From Planococcus sp. 107-1 (GTDB lineage: Bacteria; Bacillota; Bacilli; Bacillales_A; Planococcaceae), in NCBI RefSeq assembly GCF_021513255.1, contig NZ_CP090977.1, positions 558,001-622,000 of the forward strand: a stretch of DNA of 64,000 nucleotides. The letters are read 5' to 3'. Shown piece after piece: positions 25,330-35,154 of the stretch; position 1 is the first letter of the stretch, and each line of letters starts with the position of its first letter. Both the position numbers and the translations under genes were made by a program. A model generated the notes under the pieces. That model had not been told where the DNA came from, made no database searches, and saw nothing but the letters and a program-made list of their open reading frames with translations.

Positions 25330-26247
25330 ATGGGAAAGAAAGTTGTATTAGCTGGAGGCACTGGATTTATTGGCCAATACCTGGAAAAACGGTTTAAAGA
25401 GCAGGGCTACGAAGTGCATATCATCTCGAGGCAATCGAACCAGATTTTATGGAACGACCACCGGGGAATCGTTGCAGCGCTTGAAGGGGCGGAATTGGTC
25501 GTCAATTTAGCTGGCAAGTCCGTCAATTGCCGCTACAATGCCAAAAACAAAAAACAGATCATGGATTCGCGCATCAAAACGACAAAGCTCCTCGGAAATG
25601 CGGTTGCAGCTTGTGAAAATCCGCCGCCGCTTTGGATCAATGCAAGTACGGCAACGATTTATCGCCATGCGGAAGATCGTCCAATGACAGAAGACGACGG
25701 CGAAATTGGCGAAGGGTTTTCGGTAGAAGTCGGCAAAGCATGGGAACAGGCTTTTTTTGATTTCCGTTTAAACCAAACCCGCCAAGTGGCGCTCCGGATT
25801 TCAATTGTCCTTGGAGCGGACGGGGGCGTGATGGGACCTTACAAGAACATGGTGCGTTTTGGACTGGGCGGCAAGCAAGGGCCGGGCAAGCAAATGTTCA
25901 GCTGGATCCATATCGAAGATTTATACCGGATGCTGGTTTTCCTTCAACAGCACGCGGAAATCGAAGGGCCGGTCAACGCGGCGACGCCGTATCCTGTAAC
26001 GAACCGTGAATTGATGGAGCAAATGCGGAAATCGATGAACCGCCGAATCGGGCTGCCGGCGCCGAAGTTTATCTTAAGCACAGGCGCTGTGGTAATCGGC
26101 ACGGAGACGGAACTGATTTTGAAGAGCCGCTGGGTGCTGCCGGAGAAACTCCAAAAAGCGGGCTTCGAATTCGAGTACGACACAATCGACAAAGCGTTGG
26201 CGGAGATCAACCAGAAAAAGAAAAAACTTGAACCGCAAACGAAATAA
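25330..26247 (+). CDS. TIGR01777-family NAD-dependent epimerase/oxidoreductase
   Basis: A 305-residue extended short-chain dehydrogenase of the TIGR01777 family. The Rossmann motif VVLAGGTGFIGQYL opens the protein, followed by ELVVNLAGKSVNCRY, WINASTATIYRH, ALRISIVLGADGG, FSWIHIEDLYRM and a C-terminal DUF1731-type tail (MNRRIGLPAPKFILS, ELILKSRWVLPEKLQKAGF). Substrate unknown. ATG start with a weak GGAAACGGGG site. Confidence 0.87.
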   Translation: MGKKVVLAGGTGFIGQYLEKRFKEQGYEVHIISRQSNQILWNDHRGIVAALEGAELVVNLAGKSVNCRYNAKNKKQIMDSRIKTTKLLGNAVAACENPPPLWINASTATIYRHAEDRPMTEDDGEIGEGFSVEVGKAWEQAFFDFRLNQTRQVALRISIVLGADGGVMGPYKNMVRFGLGGKQGPGKQMFSWIHIEDLYRMLVFLQQHAEIEGPVNAATPYPVTNRELMEQMRKSMNRRIGLPAPKFILSTGAVVIGTETELILKSRWVLPEKLQKAGFEFEYDTIDKALAEINQKKKKLEPQTK

Positions 26248-26257
26248 GTGAGAAGAG

Positions 26258-26284
26258 AGCATCCTGTGCCGGGATGCTTTTTTT
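26258..26284 (+). terminator. Intrinsic terminator after the TIGR01777 gene
   Basis: AGCATCC pairs with GGGATGCT, followed by a T run. Confidence 0.75.
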
Positions 26285-26351
26285 CGTGGGATGAGTTGGG
26301 CGCAAAATAAAAACTCAGCGCAAGCGGCAGAACGCTTGCGCCAAGTCTTCG

Positions 26352-26807
26352 TCAAAGCTTCAACTTCATGCCTTCGTGCGTCGCGGAAAAACTGAGCTGT
26401 TCATAAAAATGCAGCGCTTCCGGACGTTTTTTATCGGTTGTCAGCTGGACAAGATGGCAGCCGCGCGTTTTAGCGCGTCTAATGGCGTAGCCGATCAATT
26501 GGCTGCCGATGCCTTGTCCCCGGACAGATGACGCCGTCCGGACGCCCTCGATCGTGGCGCGCCAACCGCCTTGATACGTGAGGTAAGGGGTGAACGTCAC
26601 TTGCTGGACGCCGACAATTTCTTCGTCTAGACAAGCAAGGATCAATTCATTATTCGGATCGCTGTCAATCGCTGAAAATGCATCGTAGTAACTCTTAGGC
26701 AAAGGGGATTCAAAGCGCTCACGCTCGCTGCCAAGCTTGTCATCTGCGAGCATCTCAACAATCTTTTCCACATCCTCTAACCGTGCATTCCGAAACTCAA
26801 TTTCCAT
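26352..26807 (-). CDS. GNAT-family N-acetyltransferase
   Basis: A 151-residue GNAT protein. It has an N-terminal IEFRNARLEDVEKIVEML strand-helix, the acetyl-CoA loop SSVRGQGIGSQLIGYAI, and a QLTTDKKRPEALHFYEQLSF ending. The ATG at 26807 follows AAGGAGG at 8 bp; the frame extends upstream but without support. Substrate unknown. Confidence 0.85.
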   Translation of the reverse strand: MEIEFRNARLEDVEKIVEMLADDKLGSERERFESPLPKSYYDAFSAIDSDPNNELILACLDEEIVGVQQVTFTPYLTYQGGWRATIEGVRTASSVRGQGIGSQLIGYAIRRAKTRGCHLVQLTTDKKRPEALHFYEQLSFSATHEGMKLKL

Positions 26808-26944
26808 TCCGATCGCCTCCTTTTCCATCATCCTACCTCTACCAATAAGATAAGTGAATTCGGAAGATAAGAAGGAAGTCTATAAGATTTTCTTATATCT
26901 CCAATGCACGCCTTTAGTTTCCCGTGGCAATTGCATAGAAGATT

Positions 26945-27682
26945 TTACCCCTTCAATTGCGCCACAATGATGATGGAGATGATCACCAGCAAGAACCACG
27001 AACTGATTTTGCCGATATGGACGAGCGACCAAGCGGCTTGTTGATCCGGATATTGCCAAGCACCGAGGAAAGTCGTAATGTTCTCAGCAATCCAAATGAA
27101 AAAGCCGATTAGCAGAAACGACAGAATCATCGGCATTTTATAGACGGTTTTATTCACCTGAAAAGTCACAAATGTCCGGAGGAATATGAAAAGCAGCAAA
27201 GCTTTCAAAACCCAACGGATATCGTAAGTGAAATGGTGGGTGAAGAAATTCAGATAGATCAACCCGCTGATGGTGACCGTATAGAAAGGCGTGGGCCAGC
27301 CGTATATATGGAGATCCATCCGCCGCCACGCTTGGCAAATATAGCTCGCGACGCTGGCGTACATGAATCCGCTGTAAAGGGGAACACCGAAAACCTTGCT
27401 GTAGGCCTCTTCCGGATACGCCCAGGAACCCATATGGACTTTGAAAATTTCCAGGGCGAGGCCGATCACGTGGAACACACAGATTACTTTGAATTCATCG
27501 ATCGTCTCCAGTTTGGAAACGAGCATGAAAACTTGGGCGCCAATGCACACGAGCAGAATAAAATCATAGCGCGGCACATAGGGGATATCGATCCATTTGG
27601 ACAGCGCCAGTGCACCGAAAATGATAACGGGAAACACACAGGACAGCGCCTGCAAATAACCGAAGCGCAGGAAATTCTTCAT
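26945..27682 (-). CDS. DUF817 family integral membrane protein
   Basis: A 245-residue membrane protein with about eight hydrophobic segments that I assign to DUF817. Characteristic-looking stretches are FKVHMGSWAYPEEAY, GVPLYSGFMYASVASYICQ and WIAENITTFLGAWQYPDQ. Function unknown. The ATG at 27682 follows AAGAGGTG; further upstream the frame is antisense to the adjacent hydrolase region. Divergently transcribed from the hydrolase. Confidence 0.8.
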   Translation of the reverse strand: MKNFLRFGYLQALSCVFPVIIFGALALSKWIDIPYVPRYDFILLVCIGAQVFMLVSKLETIDEFKVICVFHVIGLALEIFKVHMGSWAYPEEAYSKVFGVPLYSGFMYASVASYICQAWRRMDLHIYGWPTPFYTVTISGLIYLNFFTHHFTYDIRWVLKALLLFIFLRTFVTFQVNKTVYKMPMILSFLLIGFFIWIAENITTFLGAWQYPDQQAAWSLVHIGKISSWFLLVIISIIIVAQLKG

Positions 27683-27794
27683 CACGGCACCTCTTTTCCA
27701 AGGAATGGCTTTGGAGTTAAAGACGAAAAAAATCATGCCGAGTTGCCTGTTTTTCGGGTATAGAACGTTAGATTGAAAAAGAGGAGGAAACAAG

Positions 27795-28572
27795 ATGCCA
27801 AAAATTACAGTCAACGGCTTGGATTTGGTTTACGAAGAAACGGGGCAAGGCGAACCGCTCGTCTTGATCCACGGCCTCGGCTCAAGCCACGCCATGTTCA
27901 AAGAGGAAATGGAACAGTTCAACTCGTCGTTCCGCGTCATTGCCTACGACGCGAGAGGGCATGGCCAGTCGGGCAAGCCGGCAAAATATACCTTGAATGA
28001 CCATGTTGAAGATCTGCGTGCCTTATTGGATGAGCTGAAAATCGACAAGGCGCTTATTCTCGGCGTCTCGATGGGCAGCTACATCGCCCAAGGATTTGTG
28101 CTTGCGCATCCGGAACGTGTCCAAAAACTCATCTTGGTCGTTTCCAAATCGAACGGCAAAACTTCTTCGACCCAGGAATTGATCGAGCGCTACCAAGACG
28201 AAATTGACGGCATGGATGAACTTGAAACGATGGCTCACTTATCGAAATACATGTTCCACAATTTAAAAGCGGTCGGCAGATGGCAAGCAGATCTTGCGAA
28301 ACTGGAAAAGCCGCTGTCATTGACCGAACAAGCTGCCGCGAATAAAGCACTCGAAGGCTTTGATTTCCGGGCTTCGCTTCCCACTGTTGCAGCGGAAACC
28401 TTGATTATCAGCGGACGCTATGATGGTTTGAATCCGCCTGAGCGCGGGAAAGAAAATCGCTTCGTTTATTGCCAATTCGCGCTTTGTGGAGTTCGAGGAA
28501 TCCGGCCATGCGCCAAGCGTTGAGGAACCGGAGCGGTTTGTGCAGGTCATCCGTGAGTTTTTGGGAGCTTAA
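27795..28572 (+). pseudogene. Alpha/beta-fold hydrolase, frameshifted
   Basis: An alpha/beta hydrolase: VLIHGLGSS oxyanion loop, AYDARGHGQS, nucleophile elbow LGVSMGSYIA (Ser near 96), and LIISGRYDGLNP. The frame breaks at the four-A run 28453-28456: removing one A gives GKEIASFIANSRFVEFEESG followed by HAPSVEEPERFVQVIREFLGA, which holds the catalytic His, and stops at 28570-28572. Repaired length is 258 residues. As read, the catalytic His is lost. Likely a sequence error. ATG start with GAGGAGG. Confidence 0.85.
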
Positions 28573-28668
28573 TGTAAGCGTGAAAAGCGTCATCAGCGGG
28601 CAAAAGGGGTATAGTAGAAGAACAACAAAAAAAGCCTCCTTTGGGCTTGAGAAAGAAAGGGAGATCTG

Positions 28669-30144
28669 ATGACGAAGCGAACCGAACGGACTCGAACTGG
28701 CTGGAATTTTGACAATAGCTATGCTCGTCTGCCGCAAGCTTTTTTCACGAAACTGAAGCCGCATCCGGTCGCAGCGCCGGAACTGGTTTTGTTCAATACA
28801 CCCTTGGCAGAAGAGCTTGGATTAGATGGAGAAATGCTGCAAACAGAAGAAGGAACCGCAATTTTCGCCGGCAATGAAATTCCGGAAGGCGCTGCGCCGC
28901 TTGCCCAGGCTTACGCAGGCCATCAATTCGGCAATTTGACGATGCTCGGCGACGGGCGTGCGGTACTGCTCGGGGAACAGCTTACACCGAACGGCCGCCG
29001 TTTTGATATCCAATTGAAAGGCGCAGGGCGTACGCCGTATTCAAGAGGCGGCGATGGCCGTGCCGCGCTCGGTCCGATGCTTCGTGAATACATCATCAGC
29101 GAATCGATGCATGCGCTTGGCATCCCGACAACACGGAGTCTCGCCGTCGTTTCAACAGGAGAAGAAATTCGCCGTGAAACCCGTTTGCCGGGTGCGATTT
29201 TGACGCGCATAGCAGCAAGCCATCTGCGTTTTGGAACGTTTCAATACGCGGCAAGCCGCGGCAACCTGGAAGAATTCAAGCAGCTTGCCGACTACGCTGT
29301 CGAGCGCCATTATCCGCATATTGAATCGGGCAAAGATCGGTATTTGACGTTTTTCAAAGAAGTGGCTGAACGCCATGCGAAGCTCGTTTCAAAATGGCAG
29401 CTTGTCGGATTTATCCACGGCGTCATGAACACCGACAATATGACGATCAGCGGCGAAACAATTGATTACGGGCCGTGTGCGTTCATGAACGAATACGATC
29501 CGGCAACGGTGTTCAGCTCGATCGACCAGCAAGCCCGCTACGCGTTCGGCAATCAGCCGCAAATCACCGGCTGGAATTTGGCGCGGTTTGCGGAAACGCT
29601 CGTGCCGTTCCTGCATGAAGACAAAGAGAAAGCGATCGAGTTGGCACAAGGCGTACTGAAAGATTTTATTGAATCCTATTATGCGCATTGGTTGAACGGC
29701 ATGCGGGCAAAACTTGGAATGTTCGGAGAAGAAGCGGAAGATGAGGCGTTGATCGGGGAGCTATTATCCTGGATGCATGAAAACGGCGCCGATTACACGA
29801 ACACTTTCCGTTCGCTCACGCTTGGCCAAACAAGCGGTGAGGGTTTATTCGGAGCACCTAAATTTAAAGCGTGGCATGCGAAATGGCAAGCGCGGCTGTC
29901 CTGCCAAGAAGAAGGGACGGATGCATCAGAAGCCTTGATGCGCCGCAGCAATCCGTCCATCATTCCGCGCAATCACCGCGTCGAAGAAGCGCTCGATGCC
30001 GCTGTACAAAACGGCGATTACAGCGTGTTGGAAAAGTTGCTGGACGTGCTCGCCGATCCTTACGCTTACAGCGAAGAGCAAGAGGAATACACGAAATTGC
30101 CGCCGGAAGACGATGCACCTTATCAGACCTTCTGCGGAACATGA
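28669..30144 (+). CDS. selO: Protein adenylyltransferase SelO (YdiU/UPF0061)
   Basis: A 491-residue pseudokinase-fold SelO protein, a family known to AMPylate proteins and linked to redox stress. Visible family segments: [11 protein letters not shown] at the start, [20 protein letters not shown] (nucleotide loop), [39 protein letters not shown] (catalytic and metal region) and the terminal PYQTFCGT. Length fits the family. ATG follows AAAGGGAG. Monocistronic, with a terminator directly after. Confidence 0.93.
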   Translation: MTKRTERTRTGWNFDNSYARLPQAFFTKLKPHPVAAPELVLFNTPLAEELGLDGEMLQTEEGTAIFAGNEIPEGAAPLAQAYAGHQFGNLTMLGDGRAVLLGEQLTPNGRRFDIQLKGAGRTPYSRGGDGRAALGPMLREYIISESMHALGIPTTRSLAVVSTGEEIRRETRLPGAILTRIAASHLRFGTFQYAASRGNLEEFKQLADYAVERHYPHIESGKDRYLTFFKEVAERHAKLVSKWQLVGFIHGVMNTDNMTISGETIDYGPCAFMNEYDPATVFSSIDQQARYAFGNQPQITGWNLARFAETLVPFLHEDKEKAIELAQGVLKDFIESYYAHWLNGMRAKLGMFGEEAEDEALIGELLSWMHENGADYTNTFRSLTLGQTSGEGLFGAPKFKAWHAKWQARLSCQEEGTDASEALMRRSNPSIIPRNHRVEEALDAAVQNGDYSVLEKLLDVLADPYAYSEEQEEYTKLPPEDDAPYQTFCGT

Positions 30145-30153
30145 TGAAAATGG

Positions 30154-30186
30154 AAAGACCATTCGCGGCGATGCGAATGGTCTTTT
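30154..30186 (+). terminator. Intrinsic terminator after selO
   Basis: AAAGACCATTCGC pairs with GCGAATGGTCTTT, followed by T residues; it lies just before the end of the convergent bioY gene. Confidence 0.88.
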
Positions 30187-30232
30187 TGTGTGGGTTTATT
30201 TGGAAGAAATAGCTGAACGCAAATAAACGATC

Positions 30233-30817
30233 TCACTTGAATCGCTGCACAATCGGACGCAAGCGGAAGCCGAAAATGCCGGCAAGCACAGCCAAGATGA
30301 GGTCTTTTGGCAGCGGCACGGCCATCCATGCCCAAGCAAGCTGATACGTAAAGCCTTCTGGAGCGGCGAACCACAATTTATAGGCTGCGTACATCCAGTT
30401 CGTGCCGATCAAATAATTCACCGCTGTGCCGACTAAGGCAGCAGCGATAAAGCCCGTGCGCGACGGGAATTTCTTCACGACCATGCCGGCAATATAGGCG
30501 ACAAATACGAATGATACGATAAAGCCGAATGTCGGCGATATCAAGGTGTCCATGCCGCCGGAAAATCCAGCAAAGACAGGGACGCCGGCCAATCCGATAA
30601 ATGCGTAGACGATCATTGAAATGGCGCCCATGCGGCTGCCGAGCAGAATGCCGGCGAGAATGGCGAAGAATGTCTGCAGCGTGATCGGCACCCCTCCGAT
30701 AATTAGAAATGCTGAGATATTTGCCCCGATGGCCATCAGTGCTGAGAACATGGCGATATGGATTAATTGCAAAGTTTTCGAATGATTAGCCGTTCTCGAT
30801 GTTGTCGTTGTCGTCAT
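30233..30817 (-). CDS. bioY: Biotin transporter BioY (ECF S component)
   Basis: A 194-residue BioY with six hydrophobic helices, the biotin-binding substrate component of an energy-coupling-factor transporter. Motifs include GGVPITLQTFFAILAG, LGSRMGAISMIVYAFIG, GLAGVPVFAGFSGG and FGFIVSFVFVAYIAG. No EcfAT genes are adjacent, so it uses the shared module. A consensus promoter overlapping a BirA-like operator lies upstream, so biotin repression is expected. The ATG follows AAAGGGAGATGG. Confidence 0.92.
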   Translation of the reverse strand: MTTTTTSRTANHSKTLQLIHIAMFSALMAIGANISAFLIIGGVPITLQTFFAILAGILLGSRMGAISMIVYAFIGLAGVPVFAGFSGGMDTLISPTFGFIVSFVFVAYIAGMVVKKFPSRTGFIAAALVGTAVNYLIGTNWMYAAYKLWFAAPEGFTYQLAWAWMAVPLPKDLILAVLAGIFGFRLRPIVQRFK

Positions 30818-30870
30818 AATTTCTTTCCATCTCCCTTTGGCACTTGGTTTAATCCGGTAAATCTATTTTC

Positions 30871-30899
30871 AGTATAATCAAGCAAAATATTTGAGTCAA
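30871..30899 (-). promoter_or_regulatory. Sigma-A promoter of bioY
   Basis: On the minus strand TTGACT (30899-30894) and TATACT (30876-30871) with a 17-bp spacer, about 54 bp before the start codon. Confidence 0.78.
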
Positions 30900-30922
30900 C
30901 TAAATTTTTAATTAGGTTAACA
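30894..30922. promoter_or_regulatory. Candidate BirA operator overlapping the bioY -35
   Basis: On the minus strand TGTTAACC, then 14-15 bp, then a degraded second half-site AGTTGAC. The known Bacillus BirA operator is TTGTTAACC with an inverted GGTTAACAA about 14-16 bp away. The weak half overlaps the -35 box. Confidence 0.5.
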
Positions 30923-31047
30923 CATAAAAATGCTTCATCTATCTTTTTTCGCACTAAGCTTTTATTTCATCCTCCTGCAAAATTCGCAATTCCAAACTAT
31001 TCGCGCATTATGATAGAATAACGAAAACTTAAGGGAAGAGGGATAGA

Positions 31048-32667
31048 ATGGGAGAATGGTGGAAGAAATCAGTCGTGTATCAAATTTATCCGCGCAGTTT
31101 TATGGATTCAAACGGCGATGGAATCGGGGATTTACAGGGGATCAATCAGAAGCTGGATTATTTAGCGGGGCTGGGTGTCGACATTTTATGGCTGTCGCCG
31201 ATCTACGATTCGCCGAATGACGACAACGGCTACGACATCCGCGACTACCAGAAAATCATGGAAGAGTTCGGAACGATGGAAGATTTCGAAGAGCTTCTTG
31301 CAGCTGTCCATCAGCGCGGCATGAAGCTCGTCATGGACTTGGTCGTCAACCACACGTCCGATGAACATGAATGGTTTACGAATCATCCCGAATATTACAT
31401 ATGGCGAGACGAACCGAATAATTGGCGGTCGATTTTCAGCGGGCCGGCGTGGGAATACGATGAGCGCCGCGAACAATATTACCTGCATTTATTCTCCAAA
31501 AAGCAGCCTGATTTGAACTGGGACAATCCGGTGGTCCGCGAAGAAGTGTACCGCATGATGCGCTGGTGGCTCGACAAAGGCATCGACGGTTTCCGCATGG
31601 ACGTCATCAATATGATTTCAAAGGACCAAAGGTTTCCGGATGCGATTGACGGCAACAGCGAGCCGTATTTCCTCAACGGCCCGAATGTCCATAGCTATCT
31701 GAAGGAAATGAATGAACAAGTGCTGTCGCATTATGACATCGTCACGGTCGGCGAGACGCCAGGTGCCACGACGGAAGATGCCAAGCGCTACACCGCCGCG
31801 GACAATAAAGAATTGAATATGATTTTCACGTTTGAACACATGAACTTGGATCAGCATTCCGGCGAGAAATGGGATTTCAAGCCACTTGAACTGACGGACC
31901 TGAAAAAGAATCTGGAAAAATGGCAGCTAGCCCTGCATGAAGAAGGATGGAACAGCCTGTACTGGAATAACCACGACCAGCCGCGCGTCGTCTCGCGCTT
32001 TGGCAATGACAGAAAGTACCGCATCGAATCAGCGAAGATGCTCGCCACTTGCCTGCATTTCATGCAAGGGACGCCGTATATCTACCAAGGCGAAGAACTT
32101 GGCATGACCAATGTGCAATTTGAGTCGATCGGCGACTACCGCGATATCGAAACGCTGAACATGTACAAGGAAAAACGCGAACAAGGCGTGCCGGAAGAAG
32201 ATATCTTGAAAAGCATCCACGTAAAAGGGCGCGACAATGCCCGTACCCCGATGCAATGGTCGGATGCACCAAATGCAGGATTCACAACAGGGACGCCGTG
32301 GCTTCAAGTAAATCCGAATTATCCGGAGATCAATGCGGACCATATCACCGATGAGGAGTCCATTTATGCTTATTACCGTTCGCTGATTTCATTCCGCAAA
32401 ACGCTCGATATCATCACGGACGGCGATTTCACTTTGCTGCACCGGGAAGATCCGGAGCTGTTCGCCTACAACCGGAAAGCGGGCGAAGAAAAGCTCACCG
32501 TGTTCTGCAACTTCTCGGAAAGTACGAGGCGTGTTGGTTTACCGGAAGGCGAGCGTTTGATCGGCAACTACAAGCAGCTTGAAGAAAATGGCGAACTGGT
32601 TCTGCGTCCTTACGAAGCTTGTGCGTTTTTGAAAAAAGGATCGACGCTTTCCGAAAATCAGGTATGA
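31048..32667 (+). CDS. GH13 alpha-glucosidase / oligo-1,6-glucosidase (first copy)
   Basis: A 539-residue intracellular GH13 subfamily 31-type glucosidase that releases glucose from isomaltose or maltose-type oligosaccharides. Catalytic residues fall in the expected motifs: nucleophile Asp185 (GFRMDV), acid/base Glu236 (TVGETPG) and Asp310 (NNHDQPR), with DLVVNHTSDEH upstream. The loop after DEHEWF is about 13 residues shorter than in the paralogue at 37875, which has SRSSKDNPKRDW there. It opens the maltose cluster, and the ROK kinase follows. Confidence 0.9.
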   Translation: MGEWWKKSVVYQIYPRSFMDSNGDGIGDLQGINQKLDYLAGLGVDILWLSPIYDSPNDDNGYDIRDYQKIMEEFGTMEDFEELLAAVHQRGMKLVMDLVVNHTSDEHEWFTNHPEYYIWRDEPNNWRSIFSGPAWEYDERREQYYLHLFSKKQPDLNWDNPVVREEVYRMMRWWLDKGIDGFRMDVINMISKDQRFPDAIDGNSEPYFLNGPNVHSYLKEMNEQVLSHYDIVTVGETPGATTEDAKRYTAADNKELNMIFTFEHMNLDQHSGEKWDFKPLELTDLKKNLEKWQLALHEEGWNSLYWNNHDQPRVVSRFGNDRKYRIESAKMLATCLHFMQGTPYIYQGEELGMTNVQFESIGDYRDIETLNMYKEKREQGVPEEDILKSIHVKGRDNARTPMQWSDAPNAGFTTGTPWLQVNPNYPEINADHITDEESIYAYYRSLISFRKTLDIITDGDFTLLHREDPELFAYNRKAGEEKLTVFCNFSESTRRVGLPEGERLIGNYKQLEENGELVLRPYEACAFLKKGSTLSENQV

Positions 32668-32701
32668 TGGAATTAATTCAGACGGAATTCAGGAGGAATT
32701 T

Positions 32702-33578
32702 ATGAGAAAAGTATTGGGCGTAGATATCGGCGGAACGAAAATCCGCATGGGGGTCATTGATGAAACCGGGAAAGTCGAAGTGGACGAGCAAGTGCCGACG
32801 CTATTCCCGCTATACGAATACTTGGAGCAGCAAGTGCTCGGCATGCTGGCGCGGCATCCGGAAATCGATGCGATCGGCATCGGAACGCACGGCTTTGTCG
32901 ATCCGAAAGCAGGCCGCATCATTTATTCCGCTGAAACTTTGCCTGGCTGGACCGGCACGAATTTAAAAGAGCAGATGGAAAAAGCGACAGGCAGACGGGT
33001 CGAAGTGGAAAATGACGCGAATAGTGCCGCGCTTGCTGAGGCGAAGTTCGGTGCTGCAAAAGGCTATAGCCGCGTTCTTTGCTTGACGCTCGGCACGGGG
33101 CTTGGCGGCGGCGTTATTTGGGACGGCAAGCTATTGAGCGGCGGGCCGCACGGAGGGGCAGCGGAAGTCGGCCATATGATCCTTCATCCGCACGGTGCGT
33201 TATGTGCTTGCGGACGCCACGGCTGCTTCGAGCAATACGTGTCCGGCACGGGGCTTCGCCGGCGCATCAAAGAAGCGGGGCTTGATATTGCACCTCAAGA
33301 TCTATTCGTTGAAGCGGCAACCAATCCGGAGGCAGAGGCAGTCGTTGAAGGGTTTACGGAAGATTTGGCGCTCGTCATCAGTACGATGCAGGCGATGCTG
33401 GATATGGAAGTGGTCGTCATTGGCGGCGGCGTTTCAGAATCAGCCGGCCTTTGGTGGGATTCGTTGATGAAGCATATGGAACCGCTTCTTTTGAACTCCG
33501 CTGGAAGTGAAAGTGGCCCAGTTTGAAAACGAAGCCGGCATTTTAGGAGCGGCATTATTAGTGCTCGATCAAGCGTGA
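32702..33578 (+). pseudogene. ROK-family sugar kinase (glucokinase-like), frameshifted
   Basis: A ROK kinase likely to phosphorylate glucose released by the glucosidases. It has the nucleotide loop VDIGGTKI, AIGIGTHGFVD, ENDANSAALAE, LGTGLGGGVI and the ROK zinc motif CACGRHGCFEQYVSG. The frame breaks near 33505-33508: dropping one A (or adding two bases) restores VKVAQFENEAGILGAALLVL and a stop at 33576-33578. Repaired length is about 291 residues. The published-length product would lose only the last 25 or so residues. Likely a sequence error. ATG with AGGAGGAA. Confidence 0.85.
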
Positions 33579-33619
33579 AATAAAATCGTAGCGCAATGAA
33601 AAATTTTTAAATTTGCATA

Positions 33620-33639
33620 TTGTGCAAACGTTTTCATTG
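33620..33639 (+). promoter_or_regulatory. Candidate MalR/CcpA operator upstream of the maltose transporter operon
   Basis: TTGTGCAAACGTTTTCATTG carries the CAAACGTTTTC core shared by LacI-family and cre sites, and resembles the second site at 33707-33726 (left half TTGTGCAA identical). Either the LacI regulator at 36842-37861 or CcpA could bind. Confidence 0.5.
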
Positions 33640-33663
33640 TGTTACGATTCTTTTAATCAATAA

Positions 33664-33677
33664 CGGAAGCGCTCACA
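33664..33677 (+). promoter_or_regulatory. Candidate cre site upstream of the maltose transporter operon
   Basis: CGGAAGCGCTCACA matches the cre consensus at 11 of 14 positions, with the central AAGCGCT intact. It lies between the two LacI-type operators. Confidence 0.4.
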
Positions 33678-33706
33678 AAGTTCGTTTCCATTTTTTATTT
33701 GCCACT

Positions 33707-33726
33707 TTGTGCAATCGTTTGCACAA
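33707..33726 (+). promoter_or_regulatory. LacI-family (MalR-type) operator
   Basis: TTGTGCAATCGTTTGCACAA is a 20-bp inverted repeat with a central CG, the classical LacI/GalR form. It lies 25 bp before the binding-protein gene, and a LacI-family regulator gene closes the same operon. Confidence 0.7.
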
Positions 33727-33750
33727 ACCAAAACAAAGGGGGATTTACAC

Positions 33751-35049
33751 ATGAAGGAATTGAAGTTCAGCAAAGGGTTGCTTGCATCATTGCTTTTGAC
33801 GACAGGGATTTTGGCAGCGTGCGGAAACGGGGAAGGCGCTTCCTCATCGGACGAAGATAAAGTCACGGTTGATATTTTCCAATTCAAAGTTGAGTTCAAA
33901 GACCAGTTTGAAGATGTGGTCGCTTTATACGAAAAAGAAAACCCGGACGTTAACATCGATATCACGACTGTCGGCGGCGGGGAAGATTACGGCGCAGCAC
34001 TTCGTTCTCGCTTCGCTTCAGGCAACGAACCGGCAATCTTCAATATCGGGGGACCGCAGGACGTTGCGGATTGGAAAGACAATTTAACGGATCTGACAGA
34101 CACAGATGCAGCTGGCGCAGCGCTTGATGGAACGCTTGACGGGGTTACGGTCGAATCCGAAGTTCTTGGCTTGCCTTATAACCAGGAAGGCTACGGTTTC
34201 ATCTACAATACGCGTTTGTTTGAAGAAGCAGGAATCGATCCAGCTTCGATCACGGATTTTGCTAGTTTAGAAGAAGCAGTGAAGACGCTTGATTCGAAAA
34301 AAGACGAGCTTGGGCTTGATGCGGTATTCGCATTGCCAGGGAAAGAAGCTTGGGTGACAGGGCTTCACTTGTCCAATACATTCATCGCACCTGAATTTGA
34401 CCACAATGTACTTGATGCATTCGATGCACCAAAAGTGGAATTCGAATACGGAGATGCATTCAAAAAGATTTTAGACCTGCAAAACGATTATTCAGCACAG
34501 CCGACAGTGAGCTTGGACTATTCGCAGCAAGTGGAAGAATTGTTCTCGCTTGAGCGTGTCGCGATTATCCAGCAAGGAAACTGGGTTTACGGTTCAATCG
34601 CTGGCATCGACCAGGAACTTGCAGACAGCGGCGTTGGCTTGATGCCGATTCCGGTTGATGGCTACGACGAAGGCGGACTTCCAGTCGGCGTTCCAATGTA
34701 CTGGGGCGTAAACTCGAACCAGGACGACGAAGTTGTGGAAGCGTCTAAAGACTTCTTGAACTGGCTGTACACTTCAGATGCAGGGAAAAAAGCAGTACTC
34801 GAAGACTTTAAATTCATCCCGGCTTACGAAGGCTACGATACAACAAAAATCACAGATCCAATGTCTAAAGCAATCTATGAAGCAGCTGAATCCGGCAACA
34901 CGATCGGCTGGGTATTCATGGGCTATCCAACTGGATGGGGCGAAGATGTTCTTGGCGCCAATATCCAGAAATACTTGAGCGATGAAGCGGACTGGGAAGA
35001 AGTCGTGGATTCTGCTAAAGAAGCTTGGGAAACTGAACGCAGCAAATAA
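33751..35049 (+). CDS. Maltodextrin-type ABC transporter, substrate-binding lipoprotein
   Basis: A 432-residue family 1 sugar-binding lipoprotein. The signal peptide ends in lipobox LAAC (Cys near 25), then a Ser/Gly/Asp linker. The mature part shows the MalE-like TVDIFQFKVEF start, LPYNQEGYGFIYN, and TGLHLSNTF. ATG with AAAGGGGG. It delivers maltose or maltodextrin to the permeases encoded next. No ATPase gene is in the cluster, so a shared MsmX-type ATPase is expected elsewhere. Confidence 0.88.
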   Translation: MKELKFSKGLLASLLLTTGILAACGNGEGASSSDEDKVTVDIFQFKVEFKDQFEDVVALYEKENPDVNIDITTVGGGEDYGAALRSRFASGNEPAIFNIGGPQDVADWKDNLTDLTDTDAAGAALDGTLDGVTVESEVLGLPYNQEGYGFIYNTRLFEEAGIDPASITDFASLEEAVKTLDSKKDELGLDAVFALPGKEAWVTGLHLSNTFIAPEFDHNVLDAFDAPKVEFEYGDAFKKILDLQNDYSAQPTVSLDYSQQVEELFSLERVAIIQQGNWVYGSIAGIDQELADSGVGLMPIPVDGYDEGGLPVGVPMYWGVNSNQDDEVVEASKDFLNWLYTSDAGKKAVLEDFKFIPAYEGYDTTKITDPMSKAIYEAAESGNTIGWVFMGYPTGWGEDVLGANIQKYLSDEADWEEVVDSAKEAWETERSK

Positions 35050-35082
35050 CTCAGTTGGCGCTTCTGCCCAACTGGCCAACCG

Positions 35083-35113
35083 AGCAAAGCAGCCTACGTG
35101 CTGCTTTGCTTTC
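35083..35113 (+). terminator. Hairpin between binding-protein and first permease genes
   Basis: AGCAAAGCAGC pairs with GCTGCTTTGCT, loop CTACGT, followed by a T-rich stretch. Inside the operon it would keep binding-protein mRNA in excess of permease mRNA. Confidence 0.7.
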
Positions 35114-35154
35114 TCTTTACCGGTTTTCTCCAATGAAAGGATGTGCTGACCAAA

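Noticed and set aside
27233..27763. Plus-strand 176-residue frame
   Set aside because: Antisense shadow of the DUF817 membrane protein gene, which has the better start and composition.
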